DNA from: Thalassotalea sp. 1_MG-2023 | GTDB taxonomy: Bacteria; Pseudomonadota; Gammaproteobacteria; Enterobacterales; Alteromonadaceae | Direction of reading: 5' to 3' | Assembly: GCF_030546745.1 (NCBI RefSeq) | Contig: NZ_JAUOPD010000024.1 | Location: 1 to 50,264, forward strand | Length of the DNA stretch: 50,264 nucleotides | Shown: positions 1 to 8,905 of the stretch, piece after piece | Position numbering within the stretch: position 1 is the stretch's first letter | Layout of the letters: each line of letters starts with the position of its first letter | Made by a program: the position numbers and the translations under genes | Notes under the pieces: generated by a model | Database searches by the model: none | Seen by the model: the letters and a program-made list of their open reading frames with translations, nothing else | Told to the model about the DNA's origin: nothing

Positions 1-75
<75 letters not shown>

Positions 76-169
76 ACACAAAGACTGTGTGCGATAAATA
101 CATTCTAAGAATTATTTACCTTGGCACCGAATTAATGATTGTTATCAACATATCACTAATTCAAAATGA

Positions 170-245
170 TGGTGCCCAGAGGCGGAATCGAACCACCGAC
201 ACGGGGATTTTCAATCCCCTGCTCTACCGACTGAGCTATCTGGGC
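170..245 (-). tRNA. tRNA-Phe (anticodon GAA)
   Basis: The reverse complement gives a complete 76-nt tRNA. Acceptor GCCCAGA pairs with TCTGGGC, the anticodon loop is TTGAAAA (anticodon GAA), the T-arm carries GGTTCGATTCC, and CCA is encoded. It lies upstream of tRNA-Thr in the direction of transcription with a spacer of about 94 nt, so the two look like one transcript. Confidence 0.97.
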
Positions 246-287
246 GTACTTGCAAAACTTGGGCTTTCACCGCGTTGTCTTGAAGAC

Positions 288-323
288 GGGGCGTATTAAA
301 CTGTTTTTCGTTTCTTGCGTCAA
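288..323 (-). promoter_or_regulatory. sigma-70 promoter of the tRNA-Phe/tRNA-Thr operon
   Basis: On the minus strand TTGACG (318-323) and TTTAAT (295-300) are separated by exactly 17 bp. They are followed by a GC-rich discriminator, ACGCCCCG, which is typical of stringently controlled stable-RNA promoters. Transcription would start near 288, about 43 nt before the mature 5' end of tRNA-Phe. Confidence 0.75.
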
Positions 324-399
324 CACTTTTTTTTCAAAAAATGTTTGTTTGGTGCTTTTTTCTTCGTATTGTTGTCATTTGAAGCGAATATCGGTTGAT

Positions 400-441
400 A
401 TTATAGCTAATGCTAATTGAATTAATAGTATTAGCTATAAT
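400..441. terminator. hairpin downstream of yggX
   Basis: A perfect 12-bp inverted repeat (ATTATAGCTAAT at 400-411 and its complement at 430-441) begins 13 bp past the yggX stop codon. There is no clear U tract on either side, so its role as a terminator is inferred from position and stem length. Confidence 0.4.
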
Positions 442-453
442 TTAAAACCATGT

Positions 454-726
454 TTATTTTTTCTCTGGTGTGTAACCTTCAATATTCGGCTCAATATTAT
501 TAAATAAAAAATCTACCATCGACTTTTCTAACACAGCACGATCGTCAGGATTCATCATATTCATTTTGTGCTCATTAATAAGCATTGTTTGTTTTTTTTG
601 CCAATCGGTCCACGCTTCTTGACTGATGTTTTCAAAAATACGTTTACCAACGTCTCCTGGATACAACTGAAAGGCTAAACCTGGCGCTTCTTTTTGTAAT
701 TTTTGGCAAAAAACCATTCTACTCAT
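454..726 (-). CDS. yggX: Probable Fe(2+)-trafficking protein YggX
   Basis: A 90-aa protein, the usual family length. It starts [11 protein letters not shown], with the near-N-terminal Cys7 seen in the family, and carries the conserved YPGDVGKRI and [10 protein letters not shown] blocks. YggX is a small cytosolic protein that limits oxidative damage to labile Fe-S clusters and is linked to iron handling. In enterobacteria it directly follows mutY; here mutY lies about 8 kb away on the same strand, separated by an export operon and a VOC gene. The first ATG matches the family N-terminus, and the ribosome site is weak. Confidence 0.93.
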   Translation of the reverse strand: MSRMVFCQKLQKEAPGLAFQLYPGDVGKRIFENISQEAWTDWQKKQTMLINEHKMNMMNPDDRAVLEKSMVDFLFNNIEPNIEGYTPEKK

Positions 727-859
727 AATTGTTCTCTATCAAGGTGTATCGAATTTGGGCGCATTATAACGTTATTAAGCTAAAATTTCCTGCTTTATCG
801 TGTGCTTGTGAAACTGTAAATGTTTAAACGCAAAGTGAAAAGGGTGTGCGTTTTGTAGG

Positions 860-915
860 GTGTCCGTTTGTCCGCAAAAAATAAATGTGTCCGTAAGTTA
901 GGTGTCCGCGGACAC
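860..915. promoter_or_regulatory. GTGTCCG repeat cluster, probable activator-binding sites
   Basis: GTGTCCG occurs at 860-866, 887-893 and 902-908, with a variant TTGTCCG at 868-874. The last copy forms a perfect 14-bp palindrome, GTGTCCGCGGACAC (902-915). The cluster lies 55 to 110 bp upstream of the sigma-54-type promoter at 970-985, where enhancer sites for a NtrC-type activator are expected. The obvious candidate binder is the activator encoded at 5734; this assignment is inferred. Confidence 0.65.
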
Positions 916-969
916 TTATTATATAGCGACTATTAATTAAAGCTCTTTTTAAACAGTTAGTTATAAAAA

Positions 970-985
970 TGGTACGTTGTCTGCA
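970..985 (+). promoter_or_regulatory. sigma-54 (RpoN) promoter of the export operon
   Basis: The sequence TGGTACGTTGTCTGCA has GG and GC dinucleotides separated by exactly 10 bp, matching the sigma-54 -24/-12 layout TGGCACG-N4-TTGCA with two mismatches. The predicted start is near 996, some 24 nt before the adaptor gene. A sigma-54 activator is encoded at the far end of the same gene group, which supports the reading. Confidence 0.7.
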
Positions 986-1019
986 ATATCAAGTCAGTAC
1001 TGATAAATGAGGATGATTG

Positions 1020-2282
1020 ATGATCAGGGATACTAGCCAACAAGATACGCAAGTCGTTTCAAAAAGCTCAAATAAAGTAAAGAAATTTACATATATTGCC
1101 ATTATAGGCGTGATGTTGTTCATTGCTTGGCAAGCGACATCTTCTTGGTTAAGTGCAGACAAAAGTATTGCACGTGACCAATTGAAATTAGCAACAGTAG
1201 AGCGCGGTGATTTATTAAGAGATATTGTCGCTTCAGGAAAAATAGTGGCAGCCAATGCGCCGATAGTTTATAGCCCTGAGCAGGGGTTAGTAACATTAAA
1301 AGTTAAACCCGGAGATATGGTTGAACTAGGGCAATCAGTTGCGGTCATAGATAGCCCTCAACTAATGGCAACCCTAGGGCAGCAAAAAACCTTAGTTCAG
1401 CGATTGAGCTCGGCATTAAATCGAGAAAAACTCGCTTCACGCAGAAAACAGCTTGAGTATCAGCAAAAGTTAGAATTAGCTAAAGTTGATTTAGCAGCCG
1501 CAGAACGTGAAGCCCGCCGTGCTAACCAATCGATTGAGCGCAATATTATTAGCCAAATTGACTTTGAACAAGCACAAGATGAACTCGCAAAATCACGTTT
1601 ACGTACTCAGCATGCCGAGCAAGAAGCCACTTTAGCTATAGATACCCTAGCATTTGAAGTTGAAAACAAAGCATTAGAACTTAAAGCAGAGCAACAGCGT
1701 TTAGCTGAGTTACAACGAAAAGTTGATGAACTTGATATTTTATCACCTGTTAGCGGCATTGTTGGCAACTGGTTGGTTGAACAAAAGGCCAAAATAAATA
1801 ACAACGATTCATTAATGATGATTGTTGATTTATCTGCCTATGAAGCTGAGTTACAAGTACCGGAAGCTTATGCGGATGAACTTGGTTTGGGAATGACAGT
1901 AGAAGTAAGCATGGCAGGTAAAACGTTATACGGCCAATTAGCGTCAATTTCACCTGAAGTTATAGGTAGTCAAGTGACAGCAAGAGTGCGTATGGATAAA
2001 ACAAAAGGTGCTGGCTTAAGGCAAAACCAACGGGTAAGCGGGCGGATCATTTTGGAGCAAAAAGAAGATGTATTAATGGTACGCAGAGGACAGTTTTATC
2101 AAAGCGGAGCAGGAAAGTTAGCTTACTTGGTGCGTAATGATTCTGCTGAACGAATCGCCATTGAAAGCGGCGCAACCAGTATGAGTCATATTGAAATTAA
2201 AAACGGCGTGAAAGAAGGTGACACTTTAGTCATTTCAAGCCTAGAACTCTTTGATGATAAAGCGCGTGTCTTGCTTTATTAG
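1020..2282 (+). CDS. MacA/HlyD-type periplasmic adaptor of an ABC exporter
   Basis: A 420-aa adaptor. An N-terminal membrane anchor spans about residues 23-44, followed by a lipoyl half-domain (VASGKIVAANAPIVYSP), a long Gln/Glu/Ala-rich coiled-coil hairpin (about 125-240), the second lipoyl half (LSPVSGIVGNW) and a beta-barrel region. Adaptors of this family link an inner-membrane MacB-type transporter to an outer-membrane channel. I chose ATG 1020 over TTG 1017 because GAGG lies 7 nt upstream. It heads a four-gene operon with small gaps. No TolC-like gene is nearby, so an outer-membrane partner must be encoded elsewhere. The substrate cannot be read from sequence. Confidence 0.88.
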   Translation: MIRDTSQQDTQVVSKSSNKVKKFTYIAIIGVMLFIAWQATSSWLSADKSIARDQLKLATVERGDLLRDIVASGKIVAANAPIVYSPEQGLVTLKVKPGDMVELGQSVAVIDSPQLMATLGQQKTLVQRLSSALNREKLASRRKQLEYQQKLELAKVDLAAAEREARRANQSIERNIISQIDFEQAQDELAKSRLRTQHAEQEATLAIDTLAFEVENKALELKAEQQRLAELQRKVDELDILSPVSGIVGNWLVEQKAKINNNDSLMMIVDLSAYEAELQVPEAYADELGLGMTVEVSMAGKTLYGQLASISPEVIGSQVTARVRMDKTKGAGLRQNQRVSGRIILEQKEDVLMVRRGQFYQSGAGKLAYLVRNDSAERIAIESGATSMSHIEIKNGVKEGDTLVISSLELFDDKARVLLY

Positions 2283-2319
2283 TCTTGTTGATAACTAAAA
2301 ATCAAAAAAGGAAAACAAT

Positions 2320-3033
2320 ATGTTAGTAATGTCAGATATTAATAAAGTGTATCAAACGGAATTAGTGCAAACCCACGCGTTACGGGATTTTAATTTAACC
2401 GTCAAAGAAGGTGAATTTATTGCGGTTACAGGGCCTTCTGGTTCTGGTAAAACCACATTTTTAAATATTGCCGGTTTATTAGAAAATATTTCTTCAGGTG
2501 ACTATCAGCTAGATGGACAAAGTATTGTTGGTCTAAGTGACAAAGAGTTATCTCGTTTAAGGAATGAAAAAATTGGTTTTATATTTCAGGGATTTAACTT
2601 GATCCCTGATTTAAACCTTTTTGAAAATGTAGATGTTCCGTTGCGTTACCGCGGCTTTAACTCTAAAGAACGAAAGCAAAAAATTGAACATGCGCTAGAG
2701 CTTGTTGGTTTAGCGTCACGAATGAAGCATTTACCGTCACAACTTTCTGGTGGTCAACAGCAACGTGTTGCTATTGCAAGAGCATTAGCCGGTGAACCTA
2801 AGTTTTTATTAGCCGATGAACCAACCGGTAATCTTGATAGTTTAATGGCGAAACAAGTGATGGAGCTACTAGAAAAAATAAACAAGCAAGGCACTACGAT
2901 CGTCATGGTAACGCACGATGCAGAACTTGCACGCAGAGCAGAACGTAATATCCAGATTGTTGATGGTCAATTGTGTGATTTTACCATGTATCAAGGTGGT
3001 GCAACCGCGAACGAACAGGAAGCAATCGCCTAA
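2320..3033 (+). CDS. MacB/LolD-type ABC transporter ATP-binding protein
   Basis: A stand-alone 237-aa ATPase. Walker A is GPSGSGKT (38-45), the signature is LSGGQQQ (142-148) and Walker B is FLLADEP (162-168), followed by a D-loop and the H-loop in VMVTHD. It is closest in type to the LolD/MacB N-terminal ATPase that powers mechanotransmission by FtsX-like permeases. The start at 2320 follows a clear AAGGA. It lies between the adaptor and two permease genes and should serve both permeases as a dimer. Confidence 0.93.
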   Translation: MLVMSDINKVYQTELVQTHALRDFNLTVKEGEFIAVTGPSGSGKTTFLNIAGLLENISSGDYQLDGQSIVGLSDKELSRLRNEKIGFIFQGFNLIPDLNLFENVDVPLRYRGFNSKERKQKIEHALELVGLASRMKHLPSQLSGGQQQRVAIARALAGEPKFLLADEPTGNLDSLMAKQVMELLEKINKQGTTIVMVTHDAELARRAERNIQIVDGQLCDFTMYQGGATANEQEAIA

Positions 3034-3050
3034 AAGGCTAAGGAAAAAGC

Positions 3051-4364
3051 ATGTTTAGCTATTATATACAACTTGCAATAAAAAGTTTAAAAAGCACTAT
3101 AGGCACTACGCTGTTAATGGTGCTAGCCATTGCCTGTGGCATTGGCATTTCAATGACCGCGTTAACGTTAAATCACATGACGGGCAATAATCCGATAAGT
3201 GAAAAGTCGGATCAATTATTTGCAGTTCAGTTGCAATCAACGGGTAGCAGTTCTACGTGGAGTACTACAGACAATGTGCCTGAACAGTTAACCTATCAAG
3301 ATGCAACTAACCTGATGCGAGCATTACCTGAACTTAAGCATACACCAATGTATAAAACGGGTTTTTCTGTACGTACACTTGACCCTGAATTTGCTCCTGT
3401 TTTACGTTCAAGCCGTGTTACTACACGTCATTTCTTTTCAATGTTCGATGTTAATTTTTTATATGGTGGACCATGGAGCAAAACCGTAGATGAAAATCCT
3501 ACCTTTCAAGTGGTGATCAGTGAAGAATTAAATGACAAGTTATTTGGTGGCGGTGACAACACAGGTAAAGAGATTTTCTTAAATGCAACGACCTATCAAA
3601 TTGTTGGTATTACAGAATCATGGCAACCAAAACCTAAATTTTATGATGTTAACAATGGAGCATTTCAAAGCAGTGAGCAGTTGTTTATTCCCTTCGTATT
3701 ATCCAGCGTTTATGAATTACAATCTTGGGGAAATAATAATGGCTGGAAAGAAGAGCGCGTTAATAACTATCAAGAAAAACTCGCTTCTGAAATCTTATGG
3801 ACACAATATTGGGCCGAACTGCCAACGAAAAAAGACCAAGACAAATTTTCACAGTTTTTATCAGGGTATGTTAGCCAACAACAAAAACTAGCGCGTTTTG
3901 AGCGTGACGATGCGAAGGGTATTATTCGTAATGTTCAACAATGGTTAGACTATAACGATGTAGTTGGTGATGATTCTTATGTATTAGTTGCGGTTAGCTT
4001 TATGTTTTTAGTGGTGTGTTTAGTCAATAGTATCGGTTTATTACTTGCTAAGTTTTTACGAAATGCGCCGCATGTCGGTGTTAGAAGAGCATTAGGGGCA
4101 AGTCGTGGACAAGTTTTTGCACAGCACTTAGTTGAGGTAGGCATGCTGGGTTTGCTCGGTGGACTACTTGGATTAGCGTTTGCGTATTTTGGTTTGTCGC
4201 TATTGAAAAATAACTTTGATGGTTTTGATTTTGTTGCCTCAATGGATATCACCATGTTTTTAGCTGCGCCAATCATTGCCGTTAGCGCAACAGTTTTAGC
4301 GGGTATTTACCCAGCATGGCGAGTGTGTACTACATTGCCATCAATTTATTTAAAAACACAATAG
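3051..4364 (+). CDS. FtsX/MacB-like ABC transporter permease, first subunit
   Basis: A 437-aa permease with one N-terminal transmembrane segment (about 10-35), a large periplasmic MacB_PCD-type domain and three C-terminal transmembrane segments (about 305-430). The conserved VGVRRALGASRGQVF stretch sits in the coupling loop between TM2 and TM3. Canonical MacB is an ATPase-permease fusion homodimer; here the ATPase is separate and a second, different permease follows after 10 bp, so the transporter is probably a heterodimer. AAGGA precedes the ATG. Confidence 0.9.
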   Translation: MFSYYIQLAIKSLKSTIGTTLLMVLAIACGIGISMTALTLNHMTGNNPISEKSDQLFAVQLQSTGSSSTWSTTDNVPEQLTYQDATNLMRALPELKHTPMYKTGFSVRTLDPEFAPVLRSSRVTTRHFFSMFDVNFLYGGPWSKTVDENPTFQVVISEELNDKLFGGGDNTGKEIFLNATTYQIVGITESWQPKPKFYDVNNGAFQSSEQLFIPFVLSSVYELQSWGNNNGWKEERVNNYQEKLASEILWTQYWAELPTKKDQDKFSQFLSGYVSQQQKLARFERDDAKGIIRNVQQWLDYNDVVGDDSYVLVAVSFMFLVVCLVNSIGLLLAKFLRNAPHVGVRRALGASRGQVFAQHLVEVGMLGLLGGLLGLAFAYFGLSLLKNNFDGFDFVASMDITMFLAAPIIAVSATVLAGIYPAWRVCTTLPSIYLKTQ

Positions 4365-4374
4365 GAGCTGCATT

Positions 4375-5580
4375 ATGTTACATATTTCTCCCATTTTTAA
4401 TGCCATGATGCGAAACAAAAGCAGTGTTGTTTTGATTATTATGCAAATAGCGCTAACGTTAGCAATCGTGAGTAACGCAGCTTTTATTATTAAAGAGCGT
4501 ATCGATGATATGCAGCGCGATAGTGGTATTCCTGAAACGGAAATTGTTGGTTTTTCAATGTATTTCTATGATGAAGACGTTGATATCACTAAGCAATTAC
4601 AAGTAGATCAACAAAAAATTATGGAATTACCTTACGTTGTTGAGGCAACTGGTATAAATCAATTACCGCTTTCTGGCAGTGGTGACTCTTGGGGTTTTAG
4701 AAATCAGCTTGAAATGGAGGGAGCGTTAACGTCTGGTGCAGGTGTTTTCGCCGGTAACTCAAATATTACACAAGTATTCGATCAACAAATCACCAAAGGC
4801 AGAAGCTTTCGCCCCGATGAATTAGTACTTCGAAATAGCGGCGCAGATGCACCAAAAGTAGCTATCATTACACAAGCGTTAGCAGATGAACTTTTTCCAG
4901 ACGGAGATGCTTTAGGAAAATACATTTATAGTATCGATTTACCTTTTCAGGTTGTTGGCATTATGGACAAAATGCAAGGGCCTTGGGTGCATTCATCGTT
5001 AGTGGAAAAAACAGTGTTATTACCTGTTCTTTATAACCAGCAATTTATCCGTTTTGCTATTCGTGTAGAACCTGGTGAAGCTGATACCATGATCAAAAAC
5101 GTGCAAGATATTCTATTGAAACTAGAAAATCGTCGCGTGATTAATACAGCATCTACCATCGCTGAGATGAAAGCGACGAGTTATCAACGTGATAAATTGA
5201 TGACCAATATGTTGATGGTTATTATTGCAGTACTAATCTTTATTACCGCCTTAGGTATAGCAGGTATGACAATTTTTAATGTTAATCGCCGTCAAAAACA
5301 AATTGGTACACGTAGAGCACTAGGTGCTAGTCGCGCTGATATTCAAGGATACTTTATGACAGAAAGTGCCATGATAGCTGGCTTAGGAATCGTGTTAGGT
5401 ATTATTTTAGCACTTGTGCTAAATAACTATTTGATGACCTATTTTTCTTCAGAGGCTCTTTCTTTTAATTATATTGCTGCAACATTAGTTGGGATAATTC
5501 TAGTGATAGAAGTAGCCGTATTTTTACCCGCGTTGAAGGCGTCAAAAATTTCGCCAGCAATTGCAACCCGTTCGGTATAA
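4375..5580 (+). CDS. FtsX/MacB-like ABC transporter permease, second subunit
   Basis: A 401-aa paralogue of the preceding permease with the same plan: N-terminal transmembrane segment (VLIIMQIALTLAIVSNAA), periplasmic domain and three C-terminal transmembrane segments. The coupling-loop motif IGTRRALGASRADIQ is present. It begins with AGGAGCTGCATTATG and ends just before a strong terminator, so it is the last gene of the export operon. Paired, non-identical permeases of this type are known from gammaproteobacterial export systems controlled by two-component pairs; the cargo is unknown. Confidence 0.9.
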   Translation: MLHISPIFNAMMRNKSSVVLIIMQIALTLAIVSNAAFIIKERIDDMQRDSGIPETEIVGFSMYFYDEDVDITKQLQVDQQKIMELPYVVEATGINQLPLSGSGDSWGFRNQLEMEGALTSGAGVFAGNSNITQVFDQQITKGRSFRPDELVLRNSGADAPKVAIITQALADELFPDGDALGKYIYSIDLPFQVVGIMDKMQGPWVHSSLVEKTVLLPVLYNQQFIRFAIRVEPGEADTMIKNVQDILLKLENRRVINTASTIAEMKATSYQRDKLMTNMLMVIIAVLIFITALGIAGMTIFNVNRRQKQIGTRRALGASRADIQGYFMTESAMIAGLGIVLGIILALVLNNYLMTYFSSEALSFNYIAATLVGIILVIEVAVFLPALKASKISPAIATRSV

Positions 5581-5593
5581 TTTAGAATGTACA

Positions 5594-5624
5594 AAAAGCA
5601 TTAGTGCTTATCACTAATGCTTTT
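5594..5624 (+). terminator. intrinsic terminator after the export operon
   Basis: A perfect 13-bp stem (AAAAGCATTAGTG with its complement) has a 5-nt loop and ends in TTTT. It lies 14 bp beyond the last permease stop codon. The A-rich left arm means it may also work in the other direction. Confidence 0.85.
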
Positions 5625-5733
5625 AAGTAAATTAACCATCATTGATATGAATATTAATGTAATTCAACCGTTGAATTTGCTAGGCTAACATTCTTACTGG
5701 TAACCCAGTTAACCTAAGGTAACAAACTGATTT

Positions 5734-7068
5734 ATGGAAAAAATATTAGTTGTCGATGACAATCCGTCGGTCTGTAATGCGTTAAGCATTTTATTAGAAT
5801 TACATGATTATCAAGTTGTCACGGCAAGTTGTCCTGCTGAGGCTATGCCAATACTCAATTATCAGCGAATTGCATTAGTCATTCTTGATATGAACTTTAC
5901 CCAAGACACCACCAGTGGTGAAGAAGGAAAGCAAGCATTTTACCAAATGCGAGAAATGTTACCCGATTTACCGATTATTTTACTCACCGCATGGACAGAT
6001 TTAACAACCGCTATTGAGCTTGTTAAACATGGCGCAGCAGACTACCTTGCAAAGCCATGGGATGATGAAAAACTACTAGTGACGATTAATAATTTAATTG
6101 AACTTTATGAAGTGCGTCAAACCTCTCAAGCATTAATGAATCAAAGTAGAGAACGTGAATCGCACTTAAGCGCTGCTAAACTTTGTGGGTTAATTTTTAA
6201 AAGTACCAATATGCAGCGTTTGATTGATATGAGTATTCAAGTTGCAAAATCAGACGTTAGCGTCTTGATCACTGGCCCAAACGGTGCAGGCAAAGAAAAA
6301 ATTGCTGACATTATTCATGCAAATTCATTACGTAACAAAGAACCTTTCATTAAAGTGAATGTAGGTGCGCTTCCCATTGATTTAATGGAGGCCGAGCTTT
6401 TTGGCGCTGAAGCAGGCGCTTATACAGGAGCCAATAAACGCCGTATAGGTCGTTTTGAGGCTGCCGATGGTGGCACACTTTTTTTAGATGAAATAGGTAA
6501 TTTATCGCTTTCTGGGCAAATTAAGTTATTACGTGTGTTACAAACTGGCGAATTTGAACGTTTAGGCAGTCATGAAACAATAAAAGTTGACGTTAGAGTG
6601 GTTAGTGCCACTAACGCAAATCTTGCTCATGATATTAAACAAGGCACTTTTCGTGAAGATTTGTTTTATCGCCTCAATGTCATAGGCCTTGAACTACCTG
6701 CATTAAACCAACGTACCGATGATATTCTGCCTTTAGTGGAACATTTTACAAAGAACAGTAAGGTGATGCCTAAAGTAACTGCACATATACTTGAAGCGCA
6801 TCCTTGGCCTGGTAATGTTCGAGAATTAGAAAATGCCTGTCAGCGCGCTATGTTACTGTCTAAATCAGAGGAATGGTTACCAGAAGATTTTGGCCTTAAT
6901 AACGATGTTATGCAATCATCTCATCAAACAGAAGATGTAATCACCCAGCACATGGTTGAACAAGCTATCACTGACCACCAAGGCGTTATCTCTCGCGCTG
7001 CTAAATCATTGGGTTTAAGTCGACAGGCTTTTTATCGCCGCATGGAAAAGTTTGGGATCAACAAGTAA
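5734..7068 (+). CDS. sigma-54-dependent response regulator (NtrC family)
   Basis: A 444-aa protein with a receiver domain (acidic D8/D9, phosphoacceptor D52 in ILDMN), a sigma-54 AAA+ domain and a C-terminal Fis-type helix-turn-helix (AAKSLGLSRQAFYRRM). The AAA+ domain has the Walker A-like GPNGAGKE, the sigma-54 contact loop as GAYTGA rather than GAFTGA, and the Walker B-like LFLDEIG. It should activate a sigma-54 promoter when phosphorylated. Its stop codon overlaps the ATG of the kinase gene (TAATG), so the two are translationally coupled. The likely target is the sigma-54 promoter at 970 with the GTGTCCG repeats. Confidence 0.93.
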   Translation: MEKILVVDDNPSVCNALSILLELHDYQVVTASCPAEAMPILNYQRIALVILDMNFTQDTTSGEEGKQAFYQMREMLPDLPIILLTAWTDLTTAIELVKHGAADYLAKPWDDEKLLVTINNLIELYEVRQTSQALMNQSRERESHLSAAKLCGLIFKSTNMQRLIDMSIQVAKSDVSVLITGPNGAGKEKIADIIHANSLRNKEPFIKVNVGALPIDLMEAELFGAEAGAYTGANKRRIGRFEAADGGTLFLDEIGNLSLSGQIKLLRVLQTGEFERLGSHETIKVDVRVVSATNANLAHDIKQGTFREDLFYRLNVIGLELPALNQRTDDILPLVEHFTKNSKVMPKVTAHILEAHPWPGNVRELENACQRAMLLSKSEEWLPEDFGLNNDVMQSSHQTEDVITQHMVEQAITDHQGVISRAAKSLGLSRQAFYRRMEKFGINK

Positions 7069-8366
7069 TGTTCACTTCGTTAAAAGGGCGATTAATTGCT
7101 ACGGCGCTCGTTGCTACTTGGCTTTCAAATAGTCTTTTATTTTTGTTTTTATCAACCTCCGACTGGCTGTTACTATTGCTAGTGTTAACCTTTAGTGGTT
7201 TGTTTGTTGTCGCTATCGTGCATTATTTTTTCACCTTTATTGAAAATAAGATCATCGCACTCGAGGCGGGACTGTTAAATTTTAAAGATAATGAATTTTC
7301 TAACAGTTTAGCCATTACAGGCACCGATGAATTGAGCGAATTATGTTATTTATATAATGATGTCGCAGACAAGTTGCGCGCAGAAAAACAAAGTATTTAT
7401 CAACGAGAACTATTGTTAGATAAAGTGATTGAAAGCTCGCCTATTATGATGTTCTTGGTTGATGACGATGATTATTTTGTTTATTCAAATAGTGAAACGC
7501 GTCACTTTTTAAATCAAGGTAAGCGAATGGAAGGGGAGCAATTAACCCAGTTAATGAAATGCTGGCCAAAAACGCTATGCCAAGCGATAACAGAGCACCA
7601 AGATGGTTTATTTGTTATTGAAGAGCAAGATAATAGCGAAACATGGCATTTATCACGAGGCGACTTTTTGCTCAACAATAAAGGGCACCAGTTATTTTTG
7701 TTAAAACAAATGACGCGTGAATTGAATCGACAAGAAGTTGCTGTATGGAAAAAAGTGATCAGAGTGATCAGCCATGAACTTAATAATTCATTAGCGCCAA
7801 TTTCTTCGGTAACACATTCAGGTCAATTGATTGCGAAAAAATACCAAGATAATAAATTACCGTTAATTTTCGACACCATTAAAGAGCGAATCGATCACTT
7901 AAATAGCTTTATAAGCGGTTACGCAAAGTTTGCAAAATTACCGACACCAAGGCTTGAACCAATTAATATAAAGGCTTTTGTTGAGCAATTGCAGACACAG
8001 CTAGAATTTAATGTGCCTGAAAAAATTGCCAATGTTGAAATCATGTTTGACCCTAGTCAATTAGAGCAAGTGATGATCAACCTAATCAAAAATGCGCAAG
8101 AGTCAGGCTCTGCGTTGTCGCAGGTATCTTTAAATATCACGGTGACGAGTCAACAAGCAATATTTGAAATTAATGATCGTGGCGCAGGTATGTCAGAGCA
8201 AGTATTAACCAATGCTTTGATCCCGTTTTATTCTACTAAGCAGTCTGGAACCGGTTTAGGATTAGCGCTTTGCCGAGAAATTATAGAAGCACACGATGGT
8301 AAAATTTCTTTGCATAACCGCGTTGGTGGAGGCCTTGCTGTATCGGTGAGCATACCTATAAAATAA
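7068..8366 (+). CDS. membrane sensor histidine kinase (NtrY-like), partner of the sigma-54 regulator
   Basis: A 432-aa kinase. Two adjacent N-terminal transmembrane segments (about 8-55) with almost no periplasmic loop are followed by a HAMP-like stretch, a PAS-like region (about 120-215), the phosphorylatable H236 in VISHELNNS and a HATPase domain (NLIKNAQES, then GTGLGLAL). The missing periplasmic sensor domain suggests that it senses a signal in the membrane or cytoplasm. It starts inside the stop codon of the preceding regulator gene, so the pair is almost certainly cognate. Confidence 0.92.
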   Translation: MFTSLKGRLIATALVATWLSNSLLFLFLSTSDWLLLLLVLTFSGLFVVAIVHYFFTFIENKIIALEAGLLNFKDNEFSNSLAITGTDELSELCYLYNDVADKLRAEKQSIYQRELLLDKVIESSPIMMFLVDDDDYFVYSNSETRHFLNQGKRMEGEQLTQLMKCWPKTLCQAITEHQDGLFVIEEQDNSETWHLSRGDFLLNNKGHQLFLLKQMTRELNRQEVAVWKKVIRVISHELNNSLAPISSVTHSGQLIAKKYQDNKLPLIFDTIKERIDHLNSFISGYAKFAKLPTPRLEPINIKAFVEQLQTQLEFNVPEKIANVEIMFDPSQLEQVMINLIKNAQESGSALSQVSLNITVTSQQAIFEINDRGAGMSEQVLTNALIPFYSTKQSGTGLGLALCREIIEAHDGKISLHNRVGGGLAVSVSIPIK

Positions 8367-8390
8367 ATGCTTGATGTTACAATTTTAGCT

Positions 8391-8801
8391 TTATTGTACT
8401 TGAGTTGAGCGAAGCTCAACGGTATTTCCTTGCGGGTCTTCAATATATACAGATTGACCAAAACCCTGCGCGCCATAGCGGCGTTCAAAGCCATTAAAAG
8501 GTATATCATGGCTTTTAAGGTGTTGTTCTATGGCTTGCTCGCTGATCAATTCAAGTTGTAAACAAAAGTGATCAACGTTTATGCCGCTATCAGATGGAGC
8601 AGCTCCACCCATTTGTCCTAACTCACTATCAATTGTGACAATATCAATTAATGCATTGCCTGCACGTAACTGCGTTAATCCTAAGTTATCTTCGGTTTCG
8701 CGTTCTATTTGACAACCAAGCACTTGACAATAAAAGTGCAACATTTCATCAAGTTTGTTAGTACGAAGAACAATGTGATCAATCGCCTTTATTTTTAACA
8801 T
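8391..8801 (-). CDS. VOC family protein (glyoxalase/bleomycin-resistance fold)
   Basis: A 136-aa single-domain protein with the two beta-alpha-beta-beta-beta halves of the vicinal oxygen chelate fold. Likely metal ligands are His9 in IDHIVL, the His of VDHFCLQL and the Glu of NTVELRS. Family members include glyoxalases, dioxygenases and fosfomycin or bleomycin resistance proteins; nothing here selects a substrate. It is convergent with the sensor kinase and lies downstream of mutY on the same strand. Confidence 0.85.
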   Translation of the reverse strand: MLKIKAIDHIVLRTNKLDEMLHFYCQVLGCQIERETEDNLGLTQLRAGNALIDIVTIDSELGQMGGAAPSDSGINVDHFCLQLELISEQAIEQHLKSHDIPFNGFERRYGAQGFGQSVYIEDPQGNTVELRSTQVQ

Positions 8802-8905
8802 GTTAGCAGTACCTGTTGAACGTTCGAGTGAGAGTTTATAAGTTTTATCGTGATTAAATTAATTACTATCAAATACTTTGTAAACGAGTTGCTAGTAAAG
8901 TTAGC

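Noticed and set aside
87..299. Open frame of 70 codons over the tRNA region
   Set aside because: It is the antisense translation of tRNA-Phe and its leader, not a gene.
1020..5580. Export operon as the dedicated exporter of the double-glycine peptides
   Set aside because: The ATPase lacks a C39 peptidase domain, the permeases are of the FtsX type, and the locus is more than 40 kb from the peptide genes.
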